Assembly: GCA_964501925.1 (NCBI GenBank)
Contig: CAZCTM010000001.1
Coordinates: forward strand, 1 to 64,000
Source of the DNA: CAYLYU01 sp964501925
Lineage (GTDB): Bacteria > Pseudomonadota > Zetaproteobacteria > Mariprofundales > Mariprofundaceae
DNA length: 64,000 nt
Reading direction: 5' to 3'
A model generated the notes under the pieces. It did no database searches, was not told where the DNA came from, and worked only from the letters and a program-made list of their open reading frames with translations. Shown in pieces: positions 51,282 through 59,500 of the stretch. Numbering within the stretch: position 1 is the stretch's first letter; each line of letters opens with the position of its first letter. Position numbers and translations under genes: made by a program.

Positions 51282-52808
51282 TTGGGGTCGATGATGAGGA
51301 GCCCGGGCCGGCGGGTCTTTGCAGTTGTCGAAGGCTGGTACAATTCTTTTTTTGGTCCAAAGAACAATCCTTTCTATCATCTTGGGGCCCTTTCCTTCTA
51401 TTTCTTTTTTATCATCGTTGCTACCGGCATCTATCTGTTCCTGTATTACCAACCAAGTGTTGTGGGTGGTTATGAGCGGATGGACTACCTGTCACGTCAG
51501 CAATGGTATGCAGGCGGGATGATGCGCAGCATCCATCACTATGCCTCCGATGCACTTGTTCTGACCATGGTTTTGCACGCTGTGCGTGAGTTTGCGATCG
51601 ATCGCTATCGGGGCAAACGATGGTTTACCTGGTTTACGGGCATTCCCGTGATGATTCTACTGTTTCCCATCGGGATTACGGGTTACTGGCTGGTGTGGGA
51701 TAAGCTGGGGCAGTTCATCGCCGTGAGGTCCTCGGAATGGCTGGATTGGCTCCCTATCATCGCCGAGCCCATGGCCCGGAACTTTCTGACAAACGCCAGT
51801 GTGACCGATCTTTTTTTTCGACTCATGTTAATTGTACACATCGCACTTTCGATTTTTCTGGTTACCGCCTTGCTTGTTCACATTAAGAAAATAAGCAAAG
51901 CGGATGTCCTGCCACCACGAGGCTTGTCATGGGGGGTCCTGATCGCATTCCTGTGCCTGTCCCTGGCAAAGCCCGTATTGAATCATGAACCCGGTAATCT
52001 CTCGATCACTCCAACTGTGCTCAGCCTCGACTGGTTTTATATGTTTGCCTACCCCCTTATGGAGGTATGGTCTATGGGAACGGTATGGATTGTAAGCGTG
52101 GGTGCAGTTCTCCTGCTTGCTTTCCTGCCTTGGTTGCCTCCCAGGGAAACAGAGCATGTGGCTGAGGTATGGCTCCCGGAATGCAGTGGATGCGGGTTGT
52201 GTATCGATGATTGTCCCTATGAGGCGATAACATTACAGCCAAGAACCGATGGTCATCCCCGATTCAGGAGGGAGGCCAGGGTGATCAGCGAAAATTGTGT
52301 CAGCTGTGGGATATGTGTTGGTTCGTGTCCGTCTTCAACCCCTTTTCGTCGCTCCGAGAAAATGCGTACAGGCATTGATCTCCCTCAAAGAAGCATCCAG
52401 CATCTTCGGGAAGACACGCGAACAGTTCTGTCTGAAATGGGTCCGGATTTCAGATTGCTTGTGTATACGTGTGATTACGGGGTGAGTAGCCAGCAACTTC
52501 GGACCATGGGTTTCAGATCCGTCTCTCTTCCATGCATTGGCGCACTCCCGCCTTCCATGATTGACTACGCATTGCATCACGGAGCGGATGGTGTCTTCAT
52601 CACGGGATGTCGCATGGGTGACTGTCACCATCGTTTCGGGAACAAGTGGACCACATTGCGTATTGGGAACAAACGTGAGCCCATCTTGCGCAGGACCGTA
52701 CCACGCCACAAGATTGGTTATTATTGGGCATCGCCGGTTGATTCAGGGCATCTTGAAAGAGAACTCAGCCGGTTCCGCAATCAGCTGGAGAGATCACTTT
52801 CGTCTTGA
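51282..52808 (+). CDS. Cytochrome b - 2[4Fe-4S] ferredoxin - MvhD-like fusion protein (copy 1)
   Basis: A 508-residue fusion. Residues ~1-290 are cytochrome b-like, with bis-His pairs in RSIHHYASDALVLTMVLHAV and LIVHIALSIFLVTALLVHI. They also hold LDWFYMFAYPLM at the quinol-site position. Next are two [4Fe-4S] motifs (CSGCGLCIDDCPYEA; CVSCGICVGSCP). The last ~140 residues resemble MvhD/FlpD, with PCIGALPPSMIDYALHHGAD and FITGCRMGDCHHRFGN. MvhD carries a [2Fe-2S] cluster and passes electrons to heterodisulphide reductase-like partners; none is seen here. The design joins a quinol-linked b module to cytoplasmic iron-sulphur chemistry. The TTG start is tentative. Confidence 0.82.
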   Translation: MGSMMRSPGRRVFAVVEGWYNSFFGPKNNPFYHLGALSFYFFFIIVATGIYLFLYYQPSVVGGYERMDYLSRQQWYAGGMMRSIHHYASDALVLTMVLHAVREFAIDRYRGKRWFTWFTGIPVMILLFPIGITGYWLVWDKLGQFIAVRSSEWLDWLPIIAEPMARNFLTNASVTDLFFRLMLIVHIALSIFLVTALLVHIKKISKADVLPPRGLSWGVLIAFLCLSLAKPVLNHEPGNLSITPTVLSLDWFYMFAYPLMEVWSMGTVWIVSVGAVLLLAFLPWLPPRETEHVAEVWLPECSGCGLCIDDCPYEAITLQPRTDGHPRFRREARVISENCVSCGICVGSCPSSTPFRRSEKMRTGIDLPQRSIQHLREDTRTVLSEMGPDFRLLVYTCDYGVSSQQLRTMGFRSVSLPCIGALPPSMIDYALHHGADGVFITGCRMGDCHHRFGNKWTTLRIGNKREPILRRTVPRHKIGYYWASPVDSGHLERELSRFRNQLERSLSS

Positions 52809-52814
52809 GATTAT

Positions 52815-52828
52815 TTGATTTAGGTCAT
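52815..52828 (+). promoter_or_regulatory. Dnr-like box before the second fusion gene
   Basis: TTGATTTAGGTCAT matches TTGAT-N4-GTCAA except the last base. A class II start would fall near 52863, 24 bases before the TTG of the second fusion gene. Next to it, 52854-52871 contains the dyad TGTGATTATTCACA, a second possible Crp/Fnr-family half-site pair. The two fusion genes may therefore be expressed differently. Confidence 0.5.
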
Positions 52829-52886
52829 GTGTGCAGACCATTTGTTTCAGATAGTGTGATTATTCACACTCAAGGAGCCGGATAAC

Positions 52887-54455
52887 TTGCTAAGACATAT
52901 TAAAGCAGCAGGGCACAGGGCCTTTCTGATCGCTGACAGGTGGGCGAACGCGGCTTTCACTCCCGCCTGGAATCCGTTGTATTATTTGGGGACGCTGGCT
53001 TTTTTCTTTTTCTACGTTGTTTTTGTCAGCGGCATATACATATATATCTTTTATGAAACCAGCGTTGAGCATGCCTACACCTCCGTTGAATATCTGACGA
53101 GGGAACAATGGTATGCGGGTGGGGTGATGCGCAGCCTGCATCGCTACGCATCCGATGCGATGATTGTCACCATGGTGCTCCATCTTTTGAGGGGCTTTTT
53201 CACCGATCGATATCGCGGTGCACGATGGTTTTCCTGGTCAACCGGCGTTCCCATGTTTGTGTTTGTCTTTATTCTCGGGCTTTCCGGATACTGGCTGGTC
53301 TGGGATAAGCTGGGACAGTTCATTGCGGTGCGTACCCTGGAATGGATCGACTGGTTGCCCATCATTGCCGAACCCACCGCACGAAATTTTCTGACCAACA
53401 CCAGTGTGACCAATCTGTTTTTCCGACTCCTGGTCGTGATTCATCTCGGTCTGTCACTTTTTCTGGTGGGAGCCATGCTCTTTCACGTCAACAGGCTCAA
53501 TGAGGCCAAGATCAATCCCCCTTTGGGGTTGGCCGTTGGCACCATTCTGTCTCTTCTGGTTCTTTCCCTCATCAAACCGGTGTTCAGTCATGCACCGGGG
53601 GATCTGAACACAGTACCAACCATTCTTCATCTGGACTGGTTCTACATGTTTATCTACCCATTAATGGATGACTGGTCCATGGGAACAATATGGGCACTGG
53701 TTGCCGGCAGCATCTTTCTGTTGTTATTGCTTCCCTGGTTGCCGCCGATTCGACGTGAACATGCCGCCGAGGTCTATCTGGATGATTGCAGTGGCTGCAA
53801 TTTATGTGTTGTTGACTGCCCTTATGAGGCCATCCGGTTGCAGCCACGTTCAGACGGTCATCCCCGATTCAGGCGGGAGGCCATGGTGATCGCAAGTCAC
53901 TGTGTAAGTTGCGGAATCTGTGCGGCCTCCTGTCCTTTCTCGACTCCTTTTCGCCACGACCGGGAACTTCATACGGGAATAGATCTGCCCCATCGTAATA
54001 TCTCCCACCTTCGTGATGCCACCCTGAAAATCTTGTCAGAGCTTACTGGTGAGACCAAGGTACTTGTGTTCGGTTGTGATCATGCTGTGGATCTTGGAAA
54101 GCTTGCAATGCCCGGTGTTGGTACAATTAGTTTGTCGTGTGCAGGGGCCTTGCCCCCCTCTTTTATCGACTTTGCCCTGCGTCAGGGCGCAAGCGGCGTG
54201 TTTTTGACTGGCTGCCGAATGGGGGACTGTTATCATCGTCCCGGTAACGTCTGGGCGGAACAACGCATACAGGGAAAAAGAGAACCACGCCTGCACCGAT
54301 CTGTAAAACGGGAGCGCCTAAGGTGCTTCTGGGCGGCTTCAACAGATCTGAAACTGCTCGAGAAGGAGATTCAGGTTTTTTGCCATGATCTCAAACAACT
54401 TGAGTCTGCCGATGGGGCAAGAAAAACAGCGCCAACCCATATGGAAGCAAGGTGA
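52887..54455 (+). CDS. Cytochrome b - 2[4Fe-4S] ferredoxin - MvhD-like fusion protein (copy 2)
   Basis: A 522-residue paralogue of the preceding protein, similar along its whole length. It has bis-His pairs in RSLHRYASDAMIVTMVLHLL and VIHLGLSLFLVGAMLFHV, and LDWFYMFIYPLM at the quinol site. The [4Fe-4S] motifs CSGCNLCVVDCPYEA and CVSCGICAASCP follow, then an MvhD-like end with SCAGALPPSFIDFALRQGAS and FLTGCRMGDCYHRPGN. The TTG start follows caaggagcc. It overlaps the next gene by 4 bases. Two tandem copies may form a heterodimer, as cytochrome b halves do. Confidence 0.83.
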   Translation: MLRHIKAAGHRAFLIADRWANAAFTPAWNPLYYLGTLAFFFFYVVFVSGIYIYIFYETSVEHAYTSVEYLTREQWYAGGVMRSLHRYASDAMIVTMVLHLLRGFFTDRYRGARWFSWSTGVPMFVFVFILGLSGYWLVWDKLGQFIAVRTLEWIDWLPIIAEPTARNFLTNTSVTNLFFRLLVVIHLGLSLFLVGAMLFHVNRLNEAKINPPLGLAVGTILSLLVLSLIKPVFSHAPGDLNTVPTILHLDWFYMFIYPLMDDWSMGTIWALVAGSIFLLLLLPWLPPIRREHAAEVYLDDCSGCNLCVVDCPYEAIRLQPRSDGHPRFRREAMVIASHCVSCGICAASCPFSTPFRHDRELHTGIDLPHRNISHLRDATLKILSELTGETKVLVFGCDHAVDLGKLAMPGVGTISLSCAGALPPSFIDFALRQGASGVFLTGCRMGDCYHRPGNVWAEQRIQGKREPRLHRSVKRERLRCFWAASTDLKLLEKEIQVFCHDLKQLESADGARKTAPTHMEAR

Positions 54456-54955
54456 GAAACGTTACCAGGTATCTGGGGCAAGCGCTGGCCTACCTGCTGT
54501 TTATTATTTTTATCGGCTACTTTTCCACCTCACCCAGTTATACGTTCACAAAGCCTGATCAGGCGGTTATCAAACTCACGTTTATCCATGCCGGCAAGAG
54601 GAAGGAACCCTGCCGCAAAAGGACCGGCAAAGAGCTGGCCGAGATGCCCGCGCATCTTCGCAAGAAGATGGATTGTCCACGGGAACGTTCCCCTTTGTTT
54701 GTTCAGATTGATCTGGACGGGAAGACCATTTTTTCGAGGGAGATTCAACCCAAGGGTCTGTCCCACGACCTTCCATCTCCCGTCTATCAACGGTTTACCA
54801 TTCCGGCAGGTACTCATCATCTGCATGCCCGAATGCGTGATGATATTCACACAAAGGGTTTTAACTATGAGCGTTCTGAAACCATCAAGCTTGCTCCGAG
54901 TCAGATTCTCGTGATTGACTTTGATTCCGAAAGAAAGGAGTTCATCTTTAACTGA
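54452..54955 (+). CDS. Hypothetical protein with N-terminal membrane anchor
   Basis: A 167-residue protein from a GTG overlapping the fusion gene stop. One N-terminal helix (ALAYLLFIIFIGYFSTSP) precedes a periplasmic beta domain containing GKRKEPCRKRTGKELAEMPA and KMDCPRERSPLFVQIDLDGK. I do not recognise the family. Translational coupling to the cytochrome b-ferredoxin-MvhD gene suggests it is part of the same complex. The two cysteines could form a disulphide or hold a ligand. Confidence 0.65.
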   Translation: MRNVTRYLGQALAYLLFIIFIGYFSTSPSYTFTKPDQAVIKLTFIHAGKRKEPCRKRTGKELAEMPAHLRKKMDCPRERSPLFVQIDLDGKTIFSREIQPKGLSHDLPSPVYQRFTIPAGTHHLHARMRDDIHTKGFNYERSETIKLAPSQILVIDFDSERKEFIFN

Positions 54956-54982
54956 CTGTTCCGGTCAGGCGTGTGACAAGGG

Positions 54983-55252
54983 TCAGCAATCACCTCCTTT
55001 TCTGGTCACTGTTCCCCGGGGATGATTTTTGTCTTTACCAAAGACGGGGAGCAACAGTCCTGTGACAAGAAGCAGTCCGAACCATTGAACCAGCAGAAGA
55101 GGGCCATGCAGGCGATAACCATCGGGAATGGCCAGTATAAAATAATAACCGTAATACGTTTCCTCACCGTGAAATCTCATTGCAGGTGGAAACAGGATCA
55201 TCAGCAGTGCTATCAGGCTGCTAAAACCCAGCAAAACCTTCCTTGCTTTCAT
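54983..55252 (-). CDS. Small membrane protein (89 aa)
   Basis: An 89-residue protein with two hydrophobic segments (VLLGFSSLIALLMILFPPAM and LLLVQWFGLLLVTGLLLPVF). It overlaps the hemerythrin stop by 4 bases, so it is the second gene of that operon. The form resembles small DUF-type membrane proteins found with respiratory genes. Function unknown. Confidence 0.6.
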   Translation of the reverse strand: MKARKVLLGFSSLIALLMILFPPAMRFHGEETYYGYYFILAIPDGYRLHGPLLLVQWFGLLLVTGLLLPVFGKDKNHPRGTVTRKGGDC

Positions 55253-55698
55253 TTAACCCCTTTGCTTTTCAGAAATTCCCCAAGTTTCTTGTCTTCATCA
55301 ACGATGTGGGAAAATAGCCATGTTCGCAGAAAGTCGGCAAGCTCGAGCCTTTCAAACCAGTGTTGCTCAAAGCTCTGGGACTCAATGGCTTGTTGCGCTA
55401 CTTGCACATCTTCAAGCTGGTCGATCAGCAAGTCATGCATGAGTTTGTGATTTTCATAATCCGGATAGTCGAATTTCTTCATGAAACGCTCTTCCGTTTT
55501 GAAGTGGACCCTGGTTTGACGGATAAGATCGGAAAAAAGCTCGTTGATGCTTGCAATGTCTCCTTCCCTCAGGAGAAGCTCGTGCAATTTGTTAACCGTG
55601 ATCAACAGGGCCTTATGCTGGCTGTCCATTTTACGGACATCGACCTGTAAGTTTTCAGACCAAGCGTAATCAGATTGCTGCTCGTCGAGCACGGACAT
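55249..55698 (-). CDS. Bacteriohemerythrin
   Basis: A 149-residue four-helix protein with the di-iron ligands: His in MDSQHKALL, HFKTEERFM, HKLMHDLL and HIVDEDKKL. Bacteriohemerythrins bind O2 and also NO, delivering or buffering them. I chose the Met at 55698. An upstream in-frame Met (55737) would lie before the transcript start predicted from the FNR box at 55755. The gene diverges from the Dnr-type regulator, which fits NO or O2 handling in this regulon. Confidence 0.9.
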   Translation of the reverse strand: MSVLDEQQSDYAWSENLQVDVRKMDSQHKALLITVNKLHELLLREGDIASINELFSDLIRQTRVHFKTEERFMKKFDYPDYENHKLMHDLLIDQLEDVQVAQQAIESQSFEQHWFERLELADFLRTWLFSHIVDEDKKLGEFLKSKGVK

Positions 55699-55754
55699 AT
55701 ACGTCGCCTTTATATTGAGTGTGAAATCAATACACAAATGGTATGATTAAAACA

Positions 55755-55768
55755 TTGATATCTATCAA
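55755..55768. promoter_or_regulatory. Perfect FNR/Dnr box between hemerythrin and regulator genes
   Basis: TTGATATCTATCAA is a perfect palindromic box. On the minus strand a class II start would be near 55720, 22 bases before the chosen hemerythrin start. On the plus strand it is 208 bases before the regulator gene, allowing autoregulation. Confidence 0.88.
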
Positions 55769-55975
55769 TTTATGTAGGGTTTATATGGAACCGTCCTATT
55801 GGCGAGATGCGTCTCGCGTGCAGGTGGTCCTTGCATCGAAAAGGCCATGTACGTTATTGTGAAGCTTCATGCGGCCGGTTGTGGGTATCGTGCCAAGGGA
55901 TTTGCCGGAAGGCCTGTCGAGCGAGGGTCCTTCCTGGTGCTGACAGTCAATTGGACTTTTGAGGAGGGTATGTAG

Positions 55976-56662
55976 TTGGCCTCGATTCAGGCTTATGCAA
56001 TCCTGAGAAATGTTCCCCTGTTTAAAGAAATGGACAAGGAACATTTAAATACCATTGCCGAGAGCGCACGCTTCGTTGAACTGGAAAAGGGGCAGTTTCT
56101 TTTTCATAAAGGGGACTATTGCAAGGGGATTTATGTCGCAGTCAAGGGGAATATCAAGATCTCCTTCATATCTGTGGAAGGCAAGGAACATGTGATGAGA
56201 ATTGTCGGTCCCGGCCAGAGCTTTGCCGAGGCCATTGCATTTCTTGGGAAGCCGAGTCCTGCGAGCGTGCAGGCGTTGTCTGCCGGAAAGGTGCTGTTTA
56301 TTCCACGAGAGGTTATTTTTCGATGCATAGAGGAAGAGCCCGCCTGCGCAAGAAGCATGATGGCGGGTCTGAGTCGGCGCCTGCATCAGCTTGTGATCGA
56401 AATGGAGGCCAAGACACTGTATTCCGGTATACAACGGGTGATCGGTTATCTCTTGCAGAATCAGGCAAAGGTGGATCCTGGTCAGCCCAGGAGGGCCGTG
56501 ACCCTGCCCGTAAGCAAGGCCATCATTGCCTCACACCTTAATCTCACGCCGGAAACCCTGTCACGTATTCTCCATAATCTCGCCGATGAAGGCCTGATCA
56601 GCATGAAGGGAAAGATGATCCACATCCATGATATTGAGAAACTTCGATCCTTCAGCAATTAG
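55976..56662 (+). CDS. Crp/Fnr-family regulator, Dnr/NnrR-like
   Basis: A 228-residue protein from a TTG after gaggagggt: cyclic-nucleotide-binding-like fold (~1-125), dimer helix, and a C-terminal winged HTH with recognition helix TPETLSRILHNL. The E-xx-SR pattern is that of FNR/Dnr proteins that read TTGAT half-sites. The N-terminal Cys cluster of FNR is missing, so it is not an iron-sulphur oxygen sensor. Dnr-type proteins bind haem and sense NO. Matching boxes occur before most respiratory units in this window, so it is their likely activator. Confidence 0.87.
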   Translation: MASIQAYAILRNVPLFKEMDKEHLNTIAESARFVELEKGQFLFHKGDYCKGIYVAVKGNIKISFISVEGKEHVMRIVGPGQSFAEAIAFLGKPSPASVQALSAGKVLFIPREVIFRCIEEEPACARSMMAGLSRRLHQLVIEMEAKTLYSGIQRVIGYLLQNQAKVDPGQPRRAVTLPVSKAIIASHLNLTPETLSRILHNLADEGLISMKGKMIHIHDIEKLRSFSN

Positions 56663-56714
56663 ATTGAGAGGCAATTCATCTCACAGATCCCCCCCAGGGA
56701 CGATGATTGTGAGA

Positions 56715-57089
56715 TCAGGAATCAAGGAAGGGAAGGGGATTCTTGGTAAGGGCGACCGAAACAATGTAGGCAAACACGATCAGCGATGAGCTCCAGGCCG
56801 CAATGCGTATGGGCCTGGTTTTCCCTCTGTTCAGACCGATGGTTCCAACCACGATATAGAGAATGACAGCGGAGATTTTTGCCGTCAGCCAGGCATCCTG
56901 GATCGGGTACTGTTGAATCTGGAACATCATGATGATGCCGGTCAGCAGCAAGGTGGTATCCACAGCGGGCGGAATGATTCGTGTCCAGGGCCCCTTGTAT
57001 AAGGATGAACCCCTGATCATCCAGATCCCACGGATCAGGAACAGGGAGAACGTAAGTGTTGCACAGGCCATGTGAATATTTTTTATCAA
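56715..57089 (-). CDS. SirB2-family membrane protein
   Basis: I chose a TTG preceded by aggagcc, giving 124 residues, the usual length of the family; a longer in-frame start at 57161 lacks support. Four helices with IKNIHMACATLTFSLFLIRG at the N-terminus and GPWTRIIPPAVDTTLLLTGI are characteristic of SirB2. The molecular role is unclear; relatives often accompany haem or quinol proteins. It is divergent from glgB. Confidence 0.78.
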   Translation of the reverse strand: MIKNIHMACATLTFSLFLIRGIWMIRGSSLYKGPWTRIIPPAVDTTLLLTGIIMMFQIQQYPIQDAWLTAKISAVILYIVVGTIGLNRGKTRPIRIAAWSSSLIVFAYIVSVALTKNPLPFLDS

Positions 57090-57210
57090 GATGGCTCCTG
57101 ATTGATAGGTAGAGGATATAACGATACCAAAGTTCTTATCCGATGAGTAATATACAAACAAAGCCTTGATGATTCACTCTCAGGGCATCTTGCCGGAGGA
57201 AGGAGAAACG

Positions 57211-59391
57211 ATGCAAGAGTTCAATGTAGACCCTCTCATGTATGAAATTGTGGAGGCACGTTGCCATGATCCCTTCGCCTTCCTTGGGCGCCATCAGCAT
57301 CCTGATGGCGGTGTCGTCATCCGGACGTTTCTGCCCCGCGCGGCAAAAGTCTGGGTGCTTGTAAAGGGGGAGAGGGCAAAGGCAATGCGGCGTATCCATG
57401 CGGATGGCATGTTCGAGGCCCATCTTCCCAGGGGAAATTTTGAGCAGGAATACCGCTTCAGAATTGAGAACCATGAAGGGCATCGTTGGGAGGCTGAAGA
57501 TCCCTACAGGTTTTCCCCCATCCTTGGCGAGCTTGATCTTCATCTGATTGGTGAAGGGAACCATTTCGAGAAGTACAAGATCCTTGGTGCGCATGTCCGT
57601 GTCCATGACGGTGTTTCGGGTGTTGGGTTTGCTGTATGGGCTCCCAATGCCGAGCGTGTGAGTACGGTTGGGAATTTTAATCACTGGGATGGTCGCGAGC
57701 ATCAGATGCGCGTGCGCGGTGCATCCGGAGTTTGGGAAATCTTCATTCCTGCACTGTGTGAAGGTGAAGTTTACAAGTTTGAGATCCGGGCAAAAAACGG
57801 TGACGTGTTTCTCAAGGCCGATCCCTATGCCCAGCAGATGGAGCTCAGGCCTGCGACGGCATGTGTGGTCCATGATTCCAAGACTTACAGGTGGGGAGAT
57901 CAGGAATGGCTGGCATCTCGTCCGGCCAGACAGGCGCTGGACAAACCCTTCAGTATCTATGAGGTCCATCTTGGCTCATGGCGGCGAACCAATGGCGATT
58001 ATCTTACCTACCGAGAACTGGCCCACCAACTGGTGGAGTACTGCCAATGGATGGGCTATACCCACATTGAATTACTACCCATCACCGAGCATCCCTTTGA
58101 TGGTTCCTGGGGTTATCAGACTGTTGGGTATTTTGCCCCAACCAGCCGTTTTGGCAGCCCCGACGATTTCCGTTATTTCGTTGATCACTGTCATAAGAAC
58201 AACATTGGTGTTTTCTTGGACTGGGTTCCGGCCCATTTCCCCAAGGATGCGTTTGCACTGGCAAGGTTTGATGGAACCCCCCTGTACGAACACGAGGACC
58301 CAAGGCTGGGTGAGCACAAGGACTGGGGCACACTGATATTCAATTTTGGCCGTAATGAGGTTCGAAACTTTTTGATCGCCAGCGCCCTTTTCTGGCTGGA
58401 TCAGTATCACATCGATGGTTTAAGGGTGGATGCTGTTGCCTCCATGCTGTATCTGGATTACTCCAGGAAGGAAGGCGAATGGCTGCCAAACAAATACGGT
58501 GGTCGTGAAAACCTTGAGGCGGTGGAATTTCTCAAACAGTTTAATCATCTCATCCATGAGCGTTTCCCGGGAGCAGTCACCATGGCGGAGGAATCCACTT
58601 CCTGGCCCATGGTCAGTCGGCCCACCTATCTTGGGGGGCTGGGTTTTACCATGAAGTGGAATATGGGCTGGATGAATGACACGCTGCGTTATTTCTCCCA
58701 TGATCCGATCCACCGGTTCTACCACCATAATGAATTAACCTTTTCCATGGTCTATGCCTTTACGGAGAATTTCATCCTGCCATTTTCCCACGATGAAGTC
58801 GTGCACGGTAAGGGCTCCATGCCGGCCAAGATGCCCGGTGATGACTGGCAAAAGTTTGCCAACTTGCGTGCCTTGTACGGTTATATGTTCACACATCCGG
58901 GGAAAAACCTTATGTTCCAGGGGTTGGAGTTCGGCCAGTGGGATGAATGGCGTCATGACAAGAGCCTGGACTGGCATCAGGCGGGGTACATGCCCCACAG
59001 GGGTCTTCAATTGCTTGTTCGGGATTTGAATCGTCTTTCTCAGGAAACACCTGCGCTTCATGAGGTTGATTTCGAGCATCACGGGTTTGAGTGGCTTGAT
59101 TGCAACGATGCTGAGAATTCAACCCTCAGTTATATCAGAAAGGACAGACAGGGCGGCCTTGTAGTGGTCATCTTAAACCTCACACCGGTTCCCAGGACAG
59201 GATACCGGCTGGGTATTCCCCAGCGAGGACAGTACAGGGAGATATTGAATACCGATTCCGAGATTTATGGTGGTTCGAATATGGGTAATGCGGGTCTTGT
59301 CTATTCGGAAGATGTTCCATGGATGGATAAGCCACATTCCATCGTACTCACCTTGCCCCCGCTTTCCTGCCTGGTTCTGCAACCGGTCTGA
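57211..59391 (+). CDS. glgB: 1,4-alpha-glucan branching enzyme
   Basis: A 726-residue GH13 enzyme; the ATG follows ggaggaaggag. An N-terminal CBM48-type domain (DPFAFLGRHQHPDGG; FAVWAPNAERVSTVGNFNHW) precedes the catalytic barrel. The nucleophile Asp is in IDGLRVDAVASML, the acid Glu in MAEESTSWP and the third Asp in PFSHDEVVHGKGS. Length and domains are normal for GlgB. It introduces alpha-1,6 branches into glycogen. Other glg genes are not in the window; the neighbouring phosphate genes suggest a storage-metabolism block. Confidence 0.95.
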   Translation: MQEFNVDPLMYEIVEARCHDPFAFLGRHQHPDGGVVIRTFLPRAAKVWVLVKGERAKAMRRIHADGMFEAHLPRGNFEQEYRFRIENHEGHRWEAEDPYRFSPILGELDLHLIGEGNHFEKYKILGAHVRVHDGVSGVGFAVWAPNAERVSTVGNFNHWDGREHQMRVRGASGVWEIFIPALCEGEVYKFEIRAKNGDVFLKADPYAQQMELRPATACVVHDSKTYRWGDQEWLASRPARQALDKPFSIYEVHLGSWRRTNGDYLTYRELAHQLVEYCQWMGYTHIELLPITEHPFDGSWGYQTVGYFAPTSRFGSPDDFRYFVDHCHKNNIGVFLDWVPAHFPKDAFALARFDGTPLYEHEDPRLGEHKDWGTLIFNFGRNEVRNFLIASALFWLDQYHIDGLRVDAVASMLYLDYSRKEGEWLPNKYGGRENLEAVEFLKQFNHLIHERFPGAVTMAEESTSWPMVSRPTYLGGLGFTMKWNMGWMNDTLRYFSHDPIHRFYHHNELTFSMVYAFTENFILPFSHDEVVHGKGSMPAKMPGDDWQKFANLRALYGYMFTHPGKNLMFQGLEFGQWDEWRHDKSLDWHQAGYMPHRGLQLLVRDLNRLSQETPALHEVDFEHHGFEWLDCNDAENSTLSYIRKDRQGGLVVVILNLTPVPRTGYRLGIPQRGQYREILNTDSEIYGGSNMGNAGLVYSEDVPWMDKPHSIVLTLPPLSCLVLQPV

Positions 59392-59500
59392 CAGCTCGTC
59401 AAGACCCTCCTTCCTCGGAACCAATAATGGGTTCGGAATGGGCGGAGGATCACATCCGGTTGCTGATCACCGATCTTCCCGTGGCGTATTTGCCACGTCG

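Noticed and set aside
57136..57969. 277-codon minus-strand frame opposite the start of glgB
   Set aside because: It is antisense to the conserved N-terminal domain of glgB and overlaps the SirB2 start region without its own ribosome site.
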